Assembly: GCF_022376835.1 (NCBI RefSeq)
Contig: NZ_CP084606.1
Span: 614,501 to 678,500, forward strand
Direction of reading: 5' to 3'
Source: Brucepastera parasyntrophica
GTDB lineage: Bacteria; Spirochaetota; Spirochaetia; Treponematales; Treponemataceae
Length of the DNA stretch: 64,000 nt
Shown here piece by piece: positions 16,966 through 26,419 of this stretch. The notes beneath the pieces were generated by a model. That model was not told the origin of the DNA, searched no databases, and saw nothing but the letters and a program-made list of their open reading frames with translations. The position numbers were made by a program, and so were the translations under genes. How positions within the stretch are numbered: the first letter of the stretch is position 1; the number at the start of each line of letters is the position of its first letter.

Positions 16966-17462
16966 GTGGACAAAACTTTTTTGAATTACTGGCAAAATAT
17001 AATAAAGAAGCGAATTCGCAGATGAATGCAATAATAGAAACTCTTTCCGATGAAGAATGGAACAAGGAATTTCCCGCATATTATAAATCAATACATGAAA
17101 TGTGTTCGCATATATTGAGTCAGGACCACAAATGGCTGAGGAAATTCAGAACACTGGATAAATCCAAGAGTCTTAATGACAGCAGATTAAATCCGGAATA
17201 TCCTCCATTAACTTTTAGAAGTATTAACGATTATCTTTCCGAAAGAAAGATATATGACGAAATGATAATAAATTTCGTAAATGAATTATCTGAAAATGAC
17301 TTTAATATAAAAATGTCGGAAAAATTCGATGGGATGGAATTTAACTATACTCCGGCGACCGGCTTAATGCATGTATCACAGCATCAAACCCATCACAGGG
17401 GAATGATTTCATTATATCTCGAATTTATTGGAAAAGAAAATAACTATAGTAATTTTATTTGA
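16966..17462 (+). pseudogene. DinB-family protein, single-base frameshift near the start
   Basis: The frame from ATG 17022 gives a DinB four-helix protein lacking its first helix; metal-site residues are visible (HMCS-type His in IHEMCSHIL, then HVSQHQTHHRGM). The missing start is upstream: a GTG at 16966 with a GAGG RBS gives MDKTFFELLAKYNKEANSQM if one T is added to the T6 tract 16977-16982. DinB/YfiT-like proteins are thiol- or metal-dependent enzymes of varied role. It heads an AT-rich three-gene stretch. Likely intact in the organism. Confidence 0.75.
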
Positions 17463-17487
17463 TTAAAACCGGACGGAAGGTTCAGGC

Positions 17488-18054
17488 ATGATTACTGTAA
17501 AAGAAAAAAAACATTATGCTAAATCGGATGATAATAGAATTGAAATCAGATCTTTAAAAAATGATGATTTATCTTTTTTTTATCTGGACTGGCAAAAAAG
17601 TTATTACAAAGATAATTATGCATATACCTTATCTCAGGAAGAATTTGAGCGTCTCGTTAAAAACGATTTAAAAAACAAAATAGTTTTTATAATCCTTATC
17701 AATAAAACTCCCTGCGGAGAAATCACCTTGTGGAAAGACTCTATATTACGGAAGTTGAATAAACAGTGCAAAAAGCCGGTATATGGCGTTTCAATACAGT
17801 ATCAAACGCCTGCAGATGATATGACTCAGGAAAAAGTAATAAAACTGCTTCACGGGATAATAACGAAAGATAATTTAAAAATCAGGACTCTTTCCGCAAC
17901 GCCTGAAAAAAACGCGCTGAAAGCATATTTAAATTGCGGGTATAAACAAATACTCAGTGAAGATCTGAAATCAGTTATCGATACTTTTTTCCAAACTTTT
18001 GACAGTGAAAATAAAGATATATCTTCAGATATTGTACTATATCATTTTTCATAA
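17488..18054 (+). CDS. GNAT-like acetyltransferase (weak)
   Basis: A 188-residue soluble protein with a GNAT-like order of elements: an N-terminal recognition strand (IEIRSLKNDDLSFFYLDW), a central strand (KTPCGEITLWKD), YGVSIQYQTP, and a C-terminal part resembling the end of the fold (TPEKNALKAYLNCGYKQI). The canonical acetyl-CoA loop is not clear, so the assignment is tentative. It lies 25 bases behind the DinB gene and 21 bases before the next, indicating one transcript. Confidence 0.5.
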   Translation: MITVKEKKHYAKSDDNRIEIRSLKNDDLSFFYLDWQKSYYKDNYAYTLSQEEFERLVKNDLKNKIVFIILINKTPCGEITLWKDSILRKLNKQCKKPVYGVSIQYQTPADDMTQEKVIKLLHGIITKDNLKIRTLSATPEKNALKAYLNCGYKQILSEDLKSVIDTFFQTFDSENKDISSDIVLYHFS

Positions 18055-18075
18055 TTAATAGATTCGGGAAAAGCA

Positions 18076-18929
18076 ATGGATTATAAAGATGGAAAATGGG
18101 CAAAACAAATAATACAATCACAGCATGATGATGGATCATGGGGATATTTTCATTCATTGGCAAATCCGTCATTAAGGAAGGCAATAACTACAGAACAGGC
18201 ATTAAGAAGGCTGGAAATACTGGGGTTCACAAAAGATGATAAACCGATAAAGAAAGCAATAAACTATATGCACAAATGTCTGTGCGGAGAAATGGAACTG
18301 CCTGATTATAAAGAAAAAATACATAATTGGGAACTATTTACGGAATTAATGCTGGGAACATGGATAAGAGTATTTACCGAGGATGACCGGATGGCAAATG
18401 GTATCGTGGATAAATGGGCGGAAATAATTAACAGCTCTTTTGAAAAAAAGCATATAACGATACTGAGTATATGGAAAAATATAAAACCATTTTTGGAATA
18501 AAACCAAACGGCGGAAGGTTCATAGATTTTGTCACATTTTATCAGGTATCGCTGGTAACAAATATACTGGATAAAAATATTGAACCCGTATATTTTAAAT
18601 ATATTCTGGAACATGAACCCGGTATATATTATATTTACAATAAGAAAATCAAAAACGTACCGGAAATATTTTCCGCGAAACATACCGGTTATTATTTAAG
18701 GGCCATAGAATTACTCGCAAGGTATAATAATCAGGAATGCAAAGACCAGCTGCGATTTGTAGTGGAATGGCTCAGAAAAAATCGAAACGAACAGAATAAA
18801 TGGGACCTGGGAAAAGAATCAAAAGATGGAATAAGCCTTCCTTTGCTGGATTCATGGCGAAAAGACGAACACAGAATAGAAGATTGCACAAACAGGATAA
18901 ACAGGCTAATTAAAAAAATCAGCGGATAA
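18076..18929 (+). pseudogene. Prenyltransferase/terpene-cyclase-fold protein, single-base frameshift
   Basis: Two overlapping frames make one protein. The first part (WAKQIIQSQHDDGSWGYFHSL, TTEQALRRLEILGF, NWELFTELMLGTWIR) and the second (GIKPNGGRFIDFVTFYQV, GIYYIY, RFVVEWLRKNR, LPLLDSWRK) match a family of bacterial proteins with prenyltransferase / squalene-oxidase-like repeats. The break is the A7 run at 18443-18449; one extra A yields ...SSFEKKAYNDTEYMEKYK.... Repaired length is about 284 residues. The family has no settled enzymatic role. Confidence 0.75.
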
Positions 18930-18939
18930 AACCGCTGAT
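18911..18939 (-). terminator. Rho-independent terminator of the P-type ATPase gene
   Basis: On the minus strand ATCAGCGG and CCGCTGAT form an 8-bp stem with a 6-base loop followed by seven T. It lies 160 bases past the ATPase stop and overlaps the 3' end of the convergent gene. Confidence 0.65.
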
Positions 18940-19098
18940 ATATACCCCTCCACCAAAACTGCGGATGACTTCAGTTCGCCTCATCAGAAATAGCGTAAGG
19001 TCTTTTCCTAATAAAAAAACCTTACTCGTATCCATACTTATATACGGGCAGCCCGGCTATACATAACAGGGCTGTCAAAGCAGGTAAAATGTATGAAA

Positions 19099-21725
19099 TT
19101 ATTTTTTAAACAGTTTAAATATTTCACCAAAAACAAGCTGCAATATTGAGAGCCCGATTGCGATCAGCCAGTGAACAGAACTGAGAGGCGAAAGATCAAA
19201 CAGGATCCGGAAGGGTGCAATCAGCACCACAAGCGCAGTAACTAAAACTGAGACTATAATGCTGAATGTGAGCCAGGGGTTGGTCAAAAGTCCGGTTCTG
19301 AAAATGGATTCCCTGCTGCGGACATTAAACATATTAAGCACCGATGCCCAGGACAGTACTAAAAATGCCATAGTTATGCCTGTTGCATAGGAAGCAGGAG
19401 TACCGGAATTGACGGGTACAAACCGGCCTATATAAAAAGCCGCAAGCGTAAGTATAATGAAAACAACAGCCTTGCCGGCAATTTGCCTGCCCAGACCGCC
19501 AGCAAACAGACTGGCTTTTTTTGGAAGAGGCTTACGGTTCATCAAATCTTTTTCAGCCCGTTCCCTGCTGATGAAAAAGCCCGGGATTCCATCGGACACA
19601 ACGTTGATAAACAAAAGCTGTACCGAGGTAACCGGTACGCCCCAGCCCAATAAAACTCCGATAAGCATAATCAGAATTTCCGCAAAGTTTACACTCAGAA
19701 GAAAATGTACTGTTTTGCGTATATTATCATAGGCAGTACGTCCTTCCTTTACGGCATCTACAATAGTTGCAAAGTTGTCATCAGTGATAATGATATCTGA
19801 AGCATTTTTGGAAACATCGGTCCCGGTAATTCCCATAGCAGCCCCAACATCGGCGGCTTTCAGAGCCGGCGCATCATTCACTCCATCTCCAGTCATGGTA
19901 ATTACTTCGCCGTGGGCCTGCCATGCCTGAACAATACGGATTTTGTCCTCAGGACTGACCCGGGCATACACAGAGATACTATGGATTTGTTCATGAAGCT
20001 CCCGGTCGCTCATAGCGGAAAGCTGTGTACCGGTAATCGCCCGGCCGTCTTCATCCAGAATTCCGATATCACGGGCGATGGCAGAGGCTGTCGTTATATG
20101 ATCTCCTGTAATCATTACAGTACGTATCCCTGCTTTCTTGGCCTGTAGTACTGCGCGAAGGCTTTCCGGCCGGGGCGGGTCAATCATCCCCACCATTCCC
20201 AAAAATGAAAGACCCTTTTCCAAAGTGTCTGCATTCATTGAAGCGGGAAGTGTTTCCCACTTCTTCACTGCAACCGCAATTACCCGGAGCGCTTTGCCGG
20301 CAAAATCATCGTGTACTTTTGCCGCTCGTCCCAGCAACGCATCGTCAAAATTCACGGGGATACGGTCAAAGGCCCCCTTGGTTACAGATATATATCCGTG
20401 TGCTGTTTTATGCACGGTAGTCATCAGCTTGCGGCCCGAATCAAACGGAAGTTCAAATACCCGGGGATATTTTTTTTCAAGAGAGGCTTTTTCAAGTCCC
20501 TTGTCTATCAATAGACGGATAATAGCCGCCTCTGTCGGATCCCCTATGATAACAGGTTCACCTGTATGCGGGGTATCGTTTTCACCGGGAACTGCGTTTG
20601 TACATACAGCCAAGAGCTCAAGCATATCCTGTTCCGCCGGTGTAAAAGTGTGACCGGAATTATTTGGTTCACCGTCGGCCTGCCAGATTTTTTTGATAAT
20701 CATTTTGTTTTGCGTGAGGGTACCTGTTTTATCGGAGCAGATAATCGATGTGTTTCCTACCGTTTCCACAGCCGGTATCCGGCGTATAATCGTATTTTTC
20801 TGAACCATACGCTGTACCCCATTTGCGAGAATCAGCGTAACAATAACCGGAAGAGTCTCCGGAACGGCGGCAACGGCCAGCGAAATTGCAGTCAAAAGCA
20901 TCTCGGGCAGGGATTCTCCATGAACAAAAACCCCTACCGCAAAAATAATAATACCGGCCGCGATGGCAACAAGAGAAAGCTGCTTCGCAAGTCCTTTGAG
21001 GCGGATCTGTAATGGAGTAAGCCGCTTTTTTGTACTGTTGAGCAATCCTGCAATTTTTCCCATTTCGGTATGCATACCTGTTTCACAGACAACAGCTTTA
21101 GCACGCCCATTAGAGACAAGACAGCCTGAATAGATCATATTGATATGGTCGCCCAGAGGAGCGTCGGAAGGAATCTCCGCTTCGGCATCCTTTTCAGCAG
21201 GGAGGCTCTCCCCTGTCAGAATAGATTCCTCAACCTGTAAACTGCTGGAATGGATAAGCCTTGCGTCGGCCGGAACCATATCGCCTGCATGCAGCTCAAT
21301 GATATCTCCGGGAACCAGATATCCGGCATCGACATGCATTAAAACACCGTCACGGACAACGGTACATTGATGGGCATTCATTCCCTTAAGCGCATCCAGG
21401 GCTTTCTCCGCCCGGCTCTCCTGGGAAATCCCCAGAATGATATTAATAATAATGATGGACAAAATAACAAAGATTTTCGGCCAGCCATATCCGGTACTGA
21501 TGGCCATATAAGCGGAAATACCCGCAGCGATTAATAGAATTATTGTGGAAATATCTTTTAAATGATGCAGTATCTTTGCGGGAAGTCCTTCCTTTTTTCT
21601 TCCTCAAAGGCATTGGCGCCGTATTTGGCAAAGCGGTCATCAGCGGCCGGCTGGGAAAGCCCCTGTTCCGCATCAACATCCAATTTTTCAAGAACCGCAC
21701 TAATCTGCATTTGAAACCAAGCCAT
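19099..21725 (-). pseudogene. Ca2+-type P-type ATPase, single-base frameshift near the start
   Basis: A cation-translocating P-type ATPase of the IIA (PMR1/SERCA-like) group. Visible are the actuator TGES, a PETLP membrane motif (usually PEGLP), the phosphorylation site DKTGTLTQNK, the hinge TGDGVNDAPALK and the C-terminal membrane bundle. The long frame begins only at 21507; the N-terminus (MAWFQMQISAVLEKLD..., from ATG 21725 with an AGGAGG RBS) is in another frame. One extra base in the T6 tract 21593-21598 restores ...EEEKKEGLPAKILHHLKDIS... and an 875-residue protein of normal length. It should export Ca2+ (or Mn2+) across the inner membrane. Confidence 0.9.
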
Positions 21726-22075
21726 ATACTGCCTCCTAAGAATGTTTTTTATTTTGTAATGCCCGCATAATAAAAACGATATTGAATATTGTTACGAAAA
21801 GAATACAAAATATGTATTATCCGGTATGTTCAATAAATTGGAATATACTTCCGGTTATGCTATTATAAATATACAAAAAATTTGACTGATATAACATAAA
21901 AAAAGTTTTTCCGTATACTCTATTCAAATTTTCCAGAGGAAAAACAGATACATTGAAAATCCGGCATAGGTTTGCTTGTTTTTTCAAGCAGTATAATTCC
22001 CGCCGCCTGCCAATGCAATGTATGAAAATTTATTCATATCCTGCTCAAAGAGAGGTTGCGGTTCCCAAAAAAAGA
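21726..22075. other. Non-coding region upstream of the ATPase gene
   Basis: AT-rich, without a credible gene. It should contain the ATPase promoter on the minus strand, but no strong -35/-10 pair stands out. Confidence 0.4.
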
Positions 22076-22327
22076 TTAGAATATAGCTGTCCTATGGAAA
22101 AATCCGCATTGTTTAATAACGAAGAAATACCAAGCCGAATGGAAAACGCGAATATTCCCGGAATGGGTATCGGGCATAGAAGGGATAGTGTCTGTACTGT
22201 TGCTTTCGCCAGGACGCGATGTCCCCGGAGATGCTGTTAATCTTTCCTGCGTACCTGTTTCACAGGCAGCCAGAAAAAGAGCGGCCAGAAATAAAGCCAG
22301 GTTTCCATAACGGTTCAGACAGTTCAC
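22076..22327 (-). CDS. Small lipoprotein under a sigma-54 promoter
   Basis: A GTG start with an AAGGAGG RBS opens an 83-residue protein with a lipoprotein signal (NLALFLAALFLAAC) and a short Ser/Thr/Pro-rich mature part (CETGTQERLTASPGTSRPGE). The C-terminal 25 residues are hydrophobic and aromatic. It is not recognised. A consensus sigma-54 promoter lies about 90 bases upstream of the start. It may belong to the regulon of the NtrC-type regulator encoded at 23648-25009. Confidence 0.55.
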   Translation of the reverse strand: MNCLNRYGNLALFLAALFLAACETGTQERLTASPGTSRPGESNSTDTIPSMPDTHSGNIRVFHSAWYFFVIKQCGFFHRTAIF

Positions 22328-22414
22328 TGCAATCCTCCTTGAAAAACTAAAAGGAGACTGGTGGTGCAAACAATCCATCAGTCTTTAAAATTATAGTACC
22401 TGCATTTATATTAT

Positions 22415-22429
22415 GCAAGAAATGTGCCA
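22415..22429 (-). promoter_or_regulatory. Sigma-54 promoter of the small lipoprotein
   Basis: On the minus strand TGGCAC (22424-22429) and TTGC (22415-22418) have the obligatory 5-base spacing, and A follows TTGC: a full match to the -24/-12 consensus. It points at the lipoprotein at 22327. Confidence 0.75.
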
Positions 22430-22661
22430 TATTAAAAAAAATATGAAACCAATGATATATGAAAACTAAATCTTTTTTATGCGATAATTTACAAATGAGC
22501 GCGGATATCGGCTTGTATTTCTGTCCTGTTTATGCGGAAAACCCGGGCATATTTTTCACAGTTTCTTTTCAGACCGCGCAAAATACACACAAAAAAAAGT
22601 CCTCCGTTTTACTCGGAAGAGAAAAATATAAAAACAAATGACAGGAGCGGCCTTTTGTTGA

Positions 22662-22684
22662 CAGAAAGTGTATAGCAGCTATAT
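22662..22684 (+). repeat. Left arm of inverted repeat around marR
   Basis: CAGAAAGTGTATAGCAGCTA and following TAT recur inverted at 23599-23620, with only one A fewer. The two arms enclose the MarR gene and its operators. Confidence 0.6.
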
Positions 22685-22691
22685 GCTTTAT

Positions 22692-22777
22692 ATAGTCAAA
22701 TAATTTAAATTATTTGACTATTTCCGATTGTACATGTTTCTGATGTAAAGAATTAGCTAATTCTTTACATCAGAAAC
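22692..22777 (+). promoter_or_regulatory. Double palindromic operator upstream of marR
   Basis: Two perfect palindromes: P1, 30 bases at 22692-22721 (half-site ATAGTCAAATAATTT), and P2, 42 bases at 22736-22777 (half-site contains TCTGATGTAAAGAATTAG), separated by 14 bases. P1 includes TTGACT, a possible -35 element. P2 ends five bases before the marR RBS, so it could also fold in mRNA. The same pair occurs upstream of tolC. Autoregulation by MarR is the natural reading. Confidence 0.8.
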
Positions 22778-22795
22778 TTACATAAAGGAGTATAT

Positions 22796-23323
22796 ATGAA
22801 AACAGAACAGGACAGCAGAAAAAATCTCAGCAGTTATTTGCTGGAAGTTTCCAGGAAACTCTCGGCGATGGAAAAACGCAGCCGCTACTATGGAACAGAC
22901 ACAAAACTATATGAATCGGAAATCAATCTGATAAAGGTAGTCGGTGAAAATCCGGGGATGCATCTATCGGCTATTGCGGACCAAATGAATATTACCAGAG
23001 GAGCCGTATCACAGGTTATCGGCAGGCTCAGACAAAAGGGAATGGTTATAAAAAAACCCGACAGTAAATATAAATCGCGCATACAGATCGGTTTAACGGC
23101 GCGGGGTGAAAAGGCTTACAGAAACCATGAACAGATGCGTGCCGAATTTGACCGGACTATTTCAAAACTGATGAAACCGGGCGGCGGCAATAGCAGGGAG
23201 ATTATTCTTGGCTTTTTTTCGGCAGTGAGCAAAAGGCTCGACAGCTGGGAAGAATATGAAAAACAGACACAGGAGTCCGGCGCGGCCGTTTTTTCCGGTC
23301 CGCCTGGAAAGCGGCGGGCTTAG
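22796..23323 (+). CDS. MarR-family transcriptional regulator
   Basis: A 175-residue winged-helix repressor. The DNA-binding part runs from MHLSAIADQMNITRGAVSQV through IGRLRQKGMVIKKPDSKYKS to the wing and IGLTARGEKAY, flanked by dimerisation helices; the tail (SGAAVFSGPPGKRRA) is poorly conserved. The RBS is AAAGGAG. The large palindromes upstream and the same pair in front of tolC indicate that it controls itself and the outer-membrane channel gene, and so links efflux to a small-molecule signal (inference). Confidence 0.9.
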   Translation: MKTEQDSRKNLSSYLLEVSRKLSAMEKRSRYYGTDTKLYESEINLIKVVGENPGMHLSAIADQMNITRGAVSQVIGRLRQKGMVIKKPDSKYKSRIQIGLTARGEKAYRNHEQMRAEFDRTISKLMKPGGGNSREIILGFFSAVSKRLDSWEEYEKQTQESGAAVFSGPPGKRRA

Positions 23324-23647
23324 CGGATGTATAGTTAACTTAAATCTGAAGCCGGATAATCTGTGTTTAGCTGCTATACAGAATAATACAGACACTATAT
23401 AAAAAATATTCCGGTCCAATAAACCGGATTCACGTTAAAGAACTGTATAGGTACTAAACATTCAGGATATATAATTTGGCAAAATATACAAAACAATACA
23501 GATCACTGCTGCATAAGCGTATAGTACCTATACACTTATATATTCATTATTTAAAAGAATGTACACTGAGCTGAAAGCAGTATCAGCCTGCGGCAGCTAT
23601 ATAGCTGCTATACACTTCTGCTTACACTGCGATGGACAGCCTACGGA
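23324..23647. other. Intergenic region rich in inverted repeats
   Basis: No gene. It contains the 13-base inverted pair TGTATAGGTACTA (23444-23456) and TAGTACCTATACA (23522-23534), the 16-base palindrome GCAGCTATATAGCTGC (23593-23608) and several further TATAG/CTATA half-sites. It separates the convergent marR and response-regulator genes. Confidence 0.5.
23599..23620 (-). repeat. Right arm of inverted repeat around marR
   Basis: Inverted copy of 22662-22684 (one A shorter), lying just past the response-regulator stop. Confidence 0.6.
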
Positions 23648-25009
23648 TTATTCCAGACCATAAGCTTTGATTTTATTGATTATTGTACGCCGGCTTACTC
23701 CAAGTTCTTCCGCGGCCTTTGTCCGGTTTCCTCCATTGCGGAGAAGAGCTTCCCTTATAGTATTCTTTTTTATGTCTTCAAGCGAAGACATACTGTTTTC
23801 CTGTACAACCGTTTCCCTGAAGGGTTGTTCCGTATATACAGGTCCGCTTTCACCTGTCAGCCGGGGAAGTTCAATATCATCCGCAGATACTTCATTTCCC
23901 TGCGCAAAGATCAGGGACCGTTCCAATATATTTTCAAGCTCCCTGATGTTTCCCGGAAACGAGTAAGATGACAGCTTTTCAAGAGCGGCAGCGGAAAGTA
24001 TACGGGGGGCCTTTCCCATACGGGAAGCGTTTTTATCAAGAAGGTGTCCGGCAAGAAGAGGGATGTCCTCGCGGCGTTCCCTCAGAGGAGGCAGATGGAT
24101 CCTGAATACATTGAGGCGGTAATATAAATCCTCGCGGAACTGTCCTTCACGGACAAGCAATTCTATATTTTTATTCGTAGCAGAAATTATGCGGGCCTTG
24201 ACCGGAATATCCGTAGTGCCTCCGAGCCGCCGGATTTTTCTCTCCTGAAGGACTCTCAGGAGCTTGACCTGAAGAGGAAGAGGCATTTCGCCTATTTCAT
24301 CAAGAAAGAGGGTTCCGCCGCCGGCAAGTTCAAACAGTCCCGGCTTCCGGGAAAAAGCCCCGGTAAAGGAGCCCTTTTCATGGCCGAAAAGCTCACTTTC
24401 CATAAGGTTTTCATTTATTCCCCCGATATTGACCGCGACAAAAGGTTCCGCGCTCGAAGTTCCCCGGGCGTGAATTTCCCGGGCGGCAACTTCCTTGCCG
24501 GTCCCGCTTTCGCCGGTAATAAGAATTGTTGTGTCCGTACCCGCGATCCGGTCAATCTGCTCGGAAAGTGTTTTCATAACAGGGCTGTTTCCTATGAAAC
24601 CATTTTCAGGCGCCGCAGTTCTCTTTTCCGCTTCGAGAAGATTTTCCCTCCGCCGGTTTTCAACCAGATTTTTCAGTTTAAAAAGCAGTTCGGCAGGTTC
24701 AAAGGGTTTTGTTAAATAGTCACTTGCGCCCGAGGTCAAAGCCTTAACGGCATCAGCAATCTGCCCGTGGGCGGAAATCATAATTACCGGAGAACGGATT
24801 CCTCTGGCCTGAATCCATTCAAGAACTTCCTGCCCGCTTATGCCGGGCAGTTTCAGGTCAAGCAGAATGACATCAAAATATTCGGTTTCAAGAAGGGCTT
24901 TTGCCTTTTCGCCGTCTTCCGCTGTTTTTGATTCAATGTGTTCAAGGCTGAGATATTTTTCGAGCGCGTCACGTATACCGCGTTCATCATCAACAATCAA
25001 TACATTCAT
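23648..25009 (-). CDS. NtrC-family sigma-54-dependent response regulator
   Basis: Receiver domain (VDDE at 6-9, phosphoacceptor Asp51 in ILLDLKLPG, Lys in LTKPF), AAA+ domain with Walker A GESGTGKE, the sigma-54 contact loop as GSFTGA (usually GAFTGA), Walker B FLDEIGE, and a C-terminal Fis-type HTH (KNTIREALLRNGGNRTKAAE). It activates transcription by sigma-54 RNA polymerase after phosphorylation by its partner kinase, whose gene ends three bases upstream. The sigma-54 promoters at 31196-31210 and 22415-22429 are likely targets. Confidence 0.93.
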   Translation of the reverse strand: MNVLIVDDERGIRDALEKYLSLEHIESKTAEDGEKAKALLETEYFDVILLDLKLPGISGQEVLEWIQARGIRSPVIMISAHGQIADAVKALTSGASDYLTKPFEPAELLFKLKNLVENRRRENLLEAEKRTAAPENGFIGNSPVMKTLSEQIDRIAGTDTTILITGESGTGKEVAAREIHARGTSSAEPFVAVNIGGINENLMESELFGHEKGSFTGAFSRKPGLFELAGGGTLFLDEIGEMPLPLQVKLLRVLQERKIRRLGGTTDIPVKARIISATNKNIELLVREGQFREDLYYRLNVFRIHLPPLRERREDIPLLAGHLLDKNASRMGKAPRILSAAALEKLSSYSFPGNIRELENILERSLIFAQGNEVSADDIELPRLTGESGPVYTEQPFRETVVQENSMSSLEDIKKNTIREALLRNGGNRTKAAEELGVSRRTIINKIKAYGLE

Positions 25010-25012
25010 TGT

Positions 25013-26329
25013 TTACCGCCTTTTTTGAGCCGCTTCCTTGAACTCAGGGAGGGTAATTACCGCGGCTATTCCCCCGCCTTCTCTTGTTTCCAGCGTAAGG
25101 GTTCCGTCCGCAGCGGACACAAACCGTTCACTGATGCTGAGACCTATGCCGGTACCTGTACTTTTACTGGTGAAAAAAGGATCAAAAACCCGCTTCATAT
25201 CCGGCACAGGTATGCCCCGGCCCCTGTCCATAACCGTGATGCGGATGTTTCCTCCGGTCCTGCTGACTGCAGCCCCGATTTCAGTTTCGGGACTGCCGCT
25301 TTCCAGGGCGTTTCTTATTATATTTTCAAACACGGAACGGGCCCTCCCGTCATCCATAAAAATCATACAGGTATCGCAGGAATCTGCGGCAAGTATATTT
25401 CTGCCGCAGAGCCGGAGAGAAGTTTCCTCGATCAGTTCAGCTGCGTTTAGGGGAACAGGATTGCCTCGCGCGTCCCTCAGATAATCATTGATCCGGTATA
25501 CCAGAGCAGATATCCGGTCGACTTCACGGTCAATTGAGTTAATTTCTTCCTCGCCCCTTCCTTCCGACAGTTTTCGCAGAATTTCCGTATCAAGCCGGAT
25601 GGCAAGCAAGGGGTTTTTTATTTCATGGGCAAGGGTCCCCGCGGCCGTCCCCAGAAATACAAGGTTTTTCTGATCTTCAATTCGCTGGCGGTATTCGGCA
25701 TTGTTCAAATACAGCCGCCTGACATAAAATATAAGCAGGGCAAAAAGAAGCTCAATTATGGGTATGAAAATTACAAGCATTCGGCGGGTTTGCCAGTATT
25801 CGGAATGGATAATTTCAATGTATAAATATTTCCCGCCCCTGACCATATCGAAAATCGGAGGCCCCGGCATTTTTCCCGGCCGTTCATTATGATGGGTTTG
25901 AGGCCGGTCTCTTGGTCCGTCCCGGTAATCCATTGGTCCGCCAATGAGAATCACAAACCGCATGGAACCGTTTTTTTTATCAAGCGCCGTATACCGCCCG
26001 TTCCTGGGTTTTTCCGCTGTTTCAGCCATTTCCTTATCCAGGGAATCCGGAGCGTTTCCCCAGATATATGAGGACTGCAGGTTATTTCCGTAAAGTCCCA
26101 CGCCCGCTATGCGCTCCTGCAGGGCCGGGCTGGCTTCTATGGCGCTCCCGAAATCGTCATAATCGATAAGGCTGGTAAACAGGACATTCAGGATCCGTTC
26201 ATTGGTGCTTTCACTGATAAGCCTTGCCCTGTCCTGAATGAGAAAGGCAATAAAAATGATCAGGACAGAAAGAAGTATCCAACTGACAAGCGAGATAATC
26301 AGTGAAAATGTCCTGGCCGGTATTTTCAT
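25013..26329 (-). CDS. Sensor histidine kinase
   Basis: Two transmembrane segments (about 9-31 and 185-203) enclose a 150-residue periplasmic sensor region containing a His/Pro/Gly-rich loop (RPQTHHNERPGKMPGPP), which could bind a metal. The HisKA phosphoacceptor is His235 (LAHEIKNP), followed by the HATPase N, G1 and G2 boxes (NIIRNALE, DRGRGIP, GTGIGLSI). It phosphorylates the NtrC-type regulator encoded immediately downstream. Its place behind the efflux genes suggests that it senses an exported or envelope-damaging compound. Confidence 0.92.
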   Translation of the reverse strand: MKIPARTFSLIISLVSWILLSVLIIFIAFLIQDRARLISESTNERILNVLFTSLIDYDDFGSAIEASPALQERIAGVGLYGNNLQSSYIWGNAPDSLDKEMAETAEKPRNGRYTALDKKNGSMRFVILIGGPMDYRDGPRDRPQTHHNERPGKMPGPPIFDMVRGGKYLYIEIIHSEYWQTRRMLVIFIPIIELLFALLIFYVRRLYLNNAEYRQRIEDQKNLVFLGTAAGTLAHEIKNPLLAIRLDTEILRKLSEGRGEEEINSIDREVDRISALVYRINDYLRDARGNPVPLNAAELIEETSLRLCGRNILAADSCDTCMIFMDDGRARSVFENIIRNALESGSPETEIGAAVSRTGGNIRITVMDRGRGIPVPDMKRVFDPFFTSKSTGTGIGLSISERFVSAADGTLTLETREGGGIAAVITLPEFKEAAQKRR

Positions 26330-26419
26330 ATATACTCCATAGACTTAGGTTTGTCAGACAAACGCTTATAATCCGAATTCCCATCCTTATTCAAAATGAC
26401 GGGAATATATTACCATATC

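Noticed and set aside
19006-19080. Short inverted pairs (GTAAGGT...ACCTTAC, CAGCCC...GGGCTG) as terminator of the ATPase gene
   Set aside because: Large loops and no T run; the stem at 18911-18939 is a far better terminator.
21953-22240. A 95-codon plus-strand frame opposite the small lipoprotein
   Set aside because: No RBS; overlaps a better minus-strand gene with a signal peptide and sigma-54 promoter.
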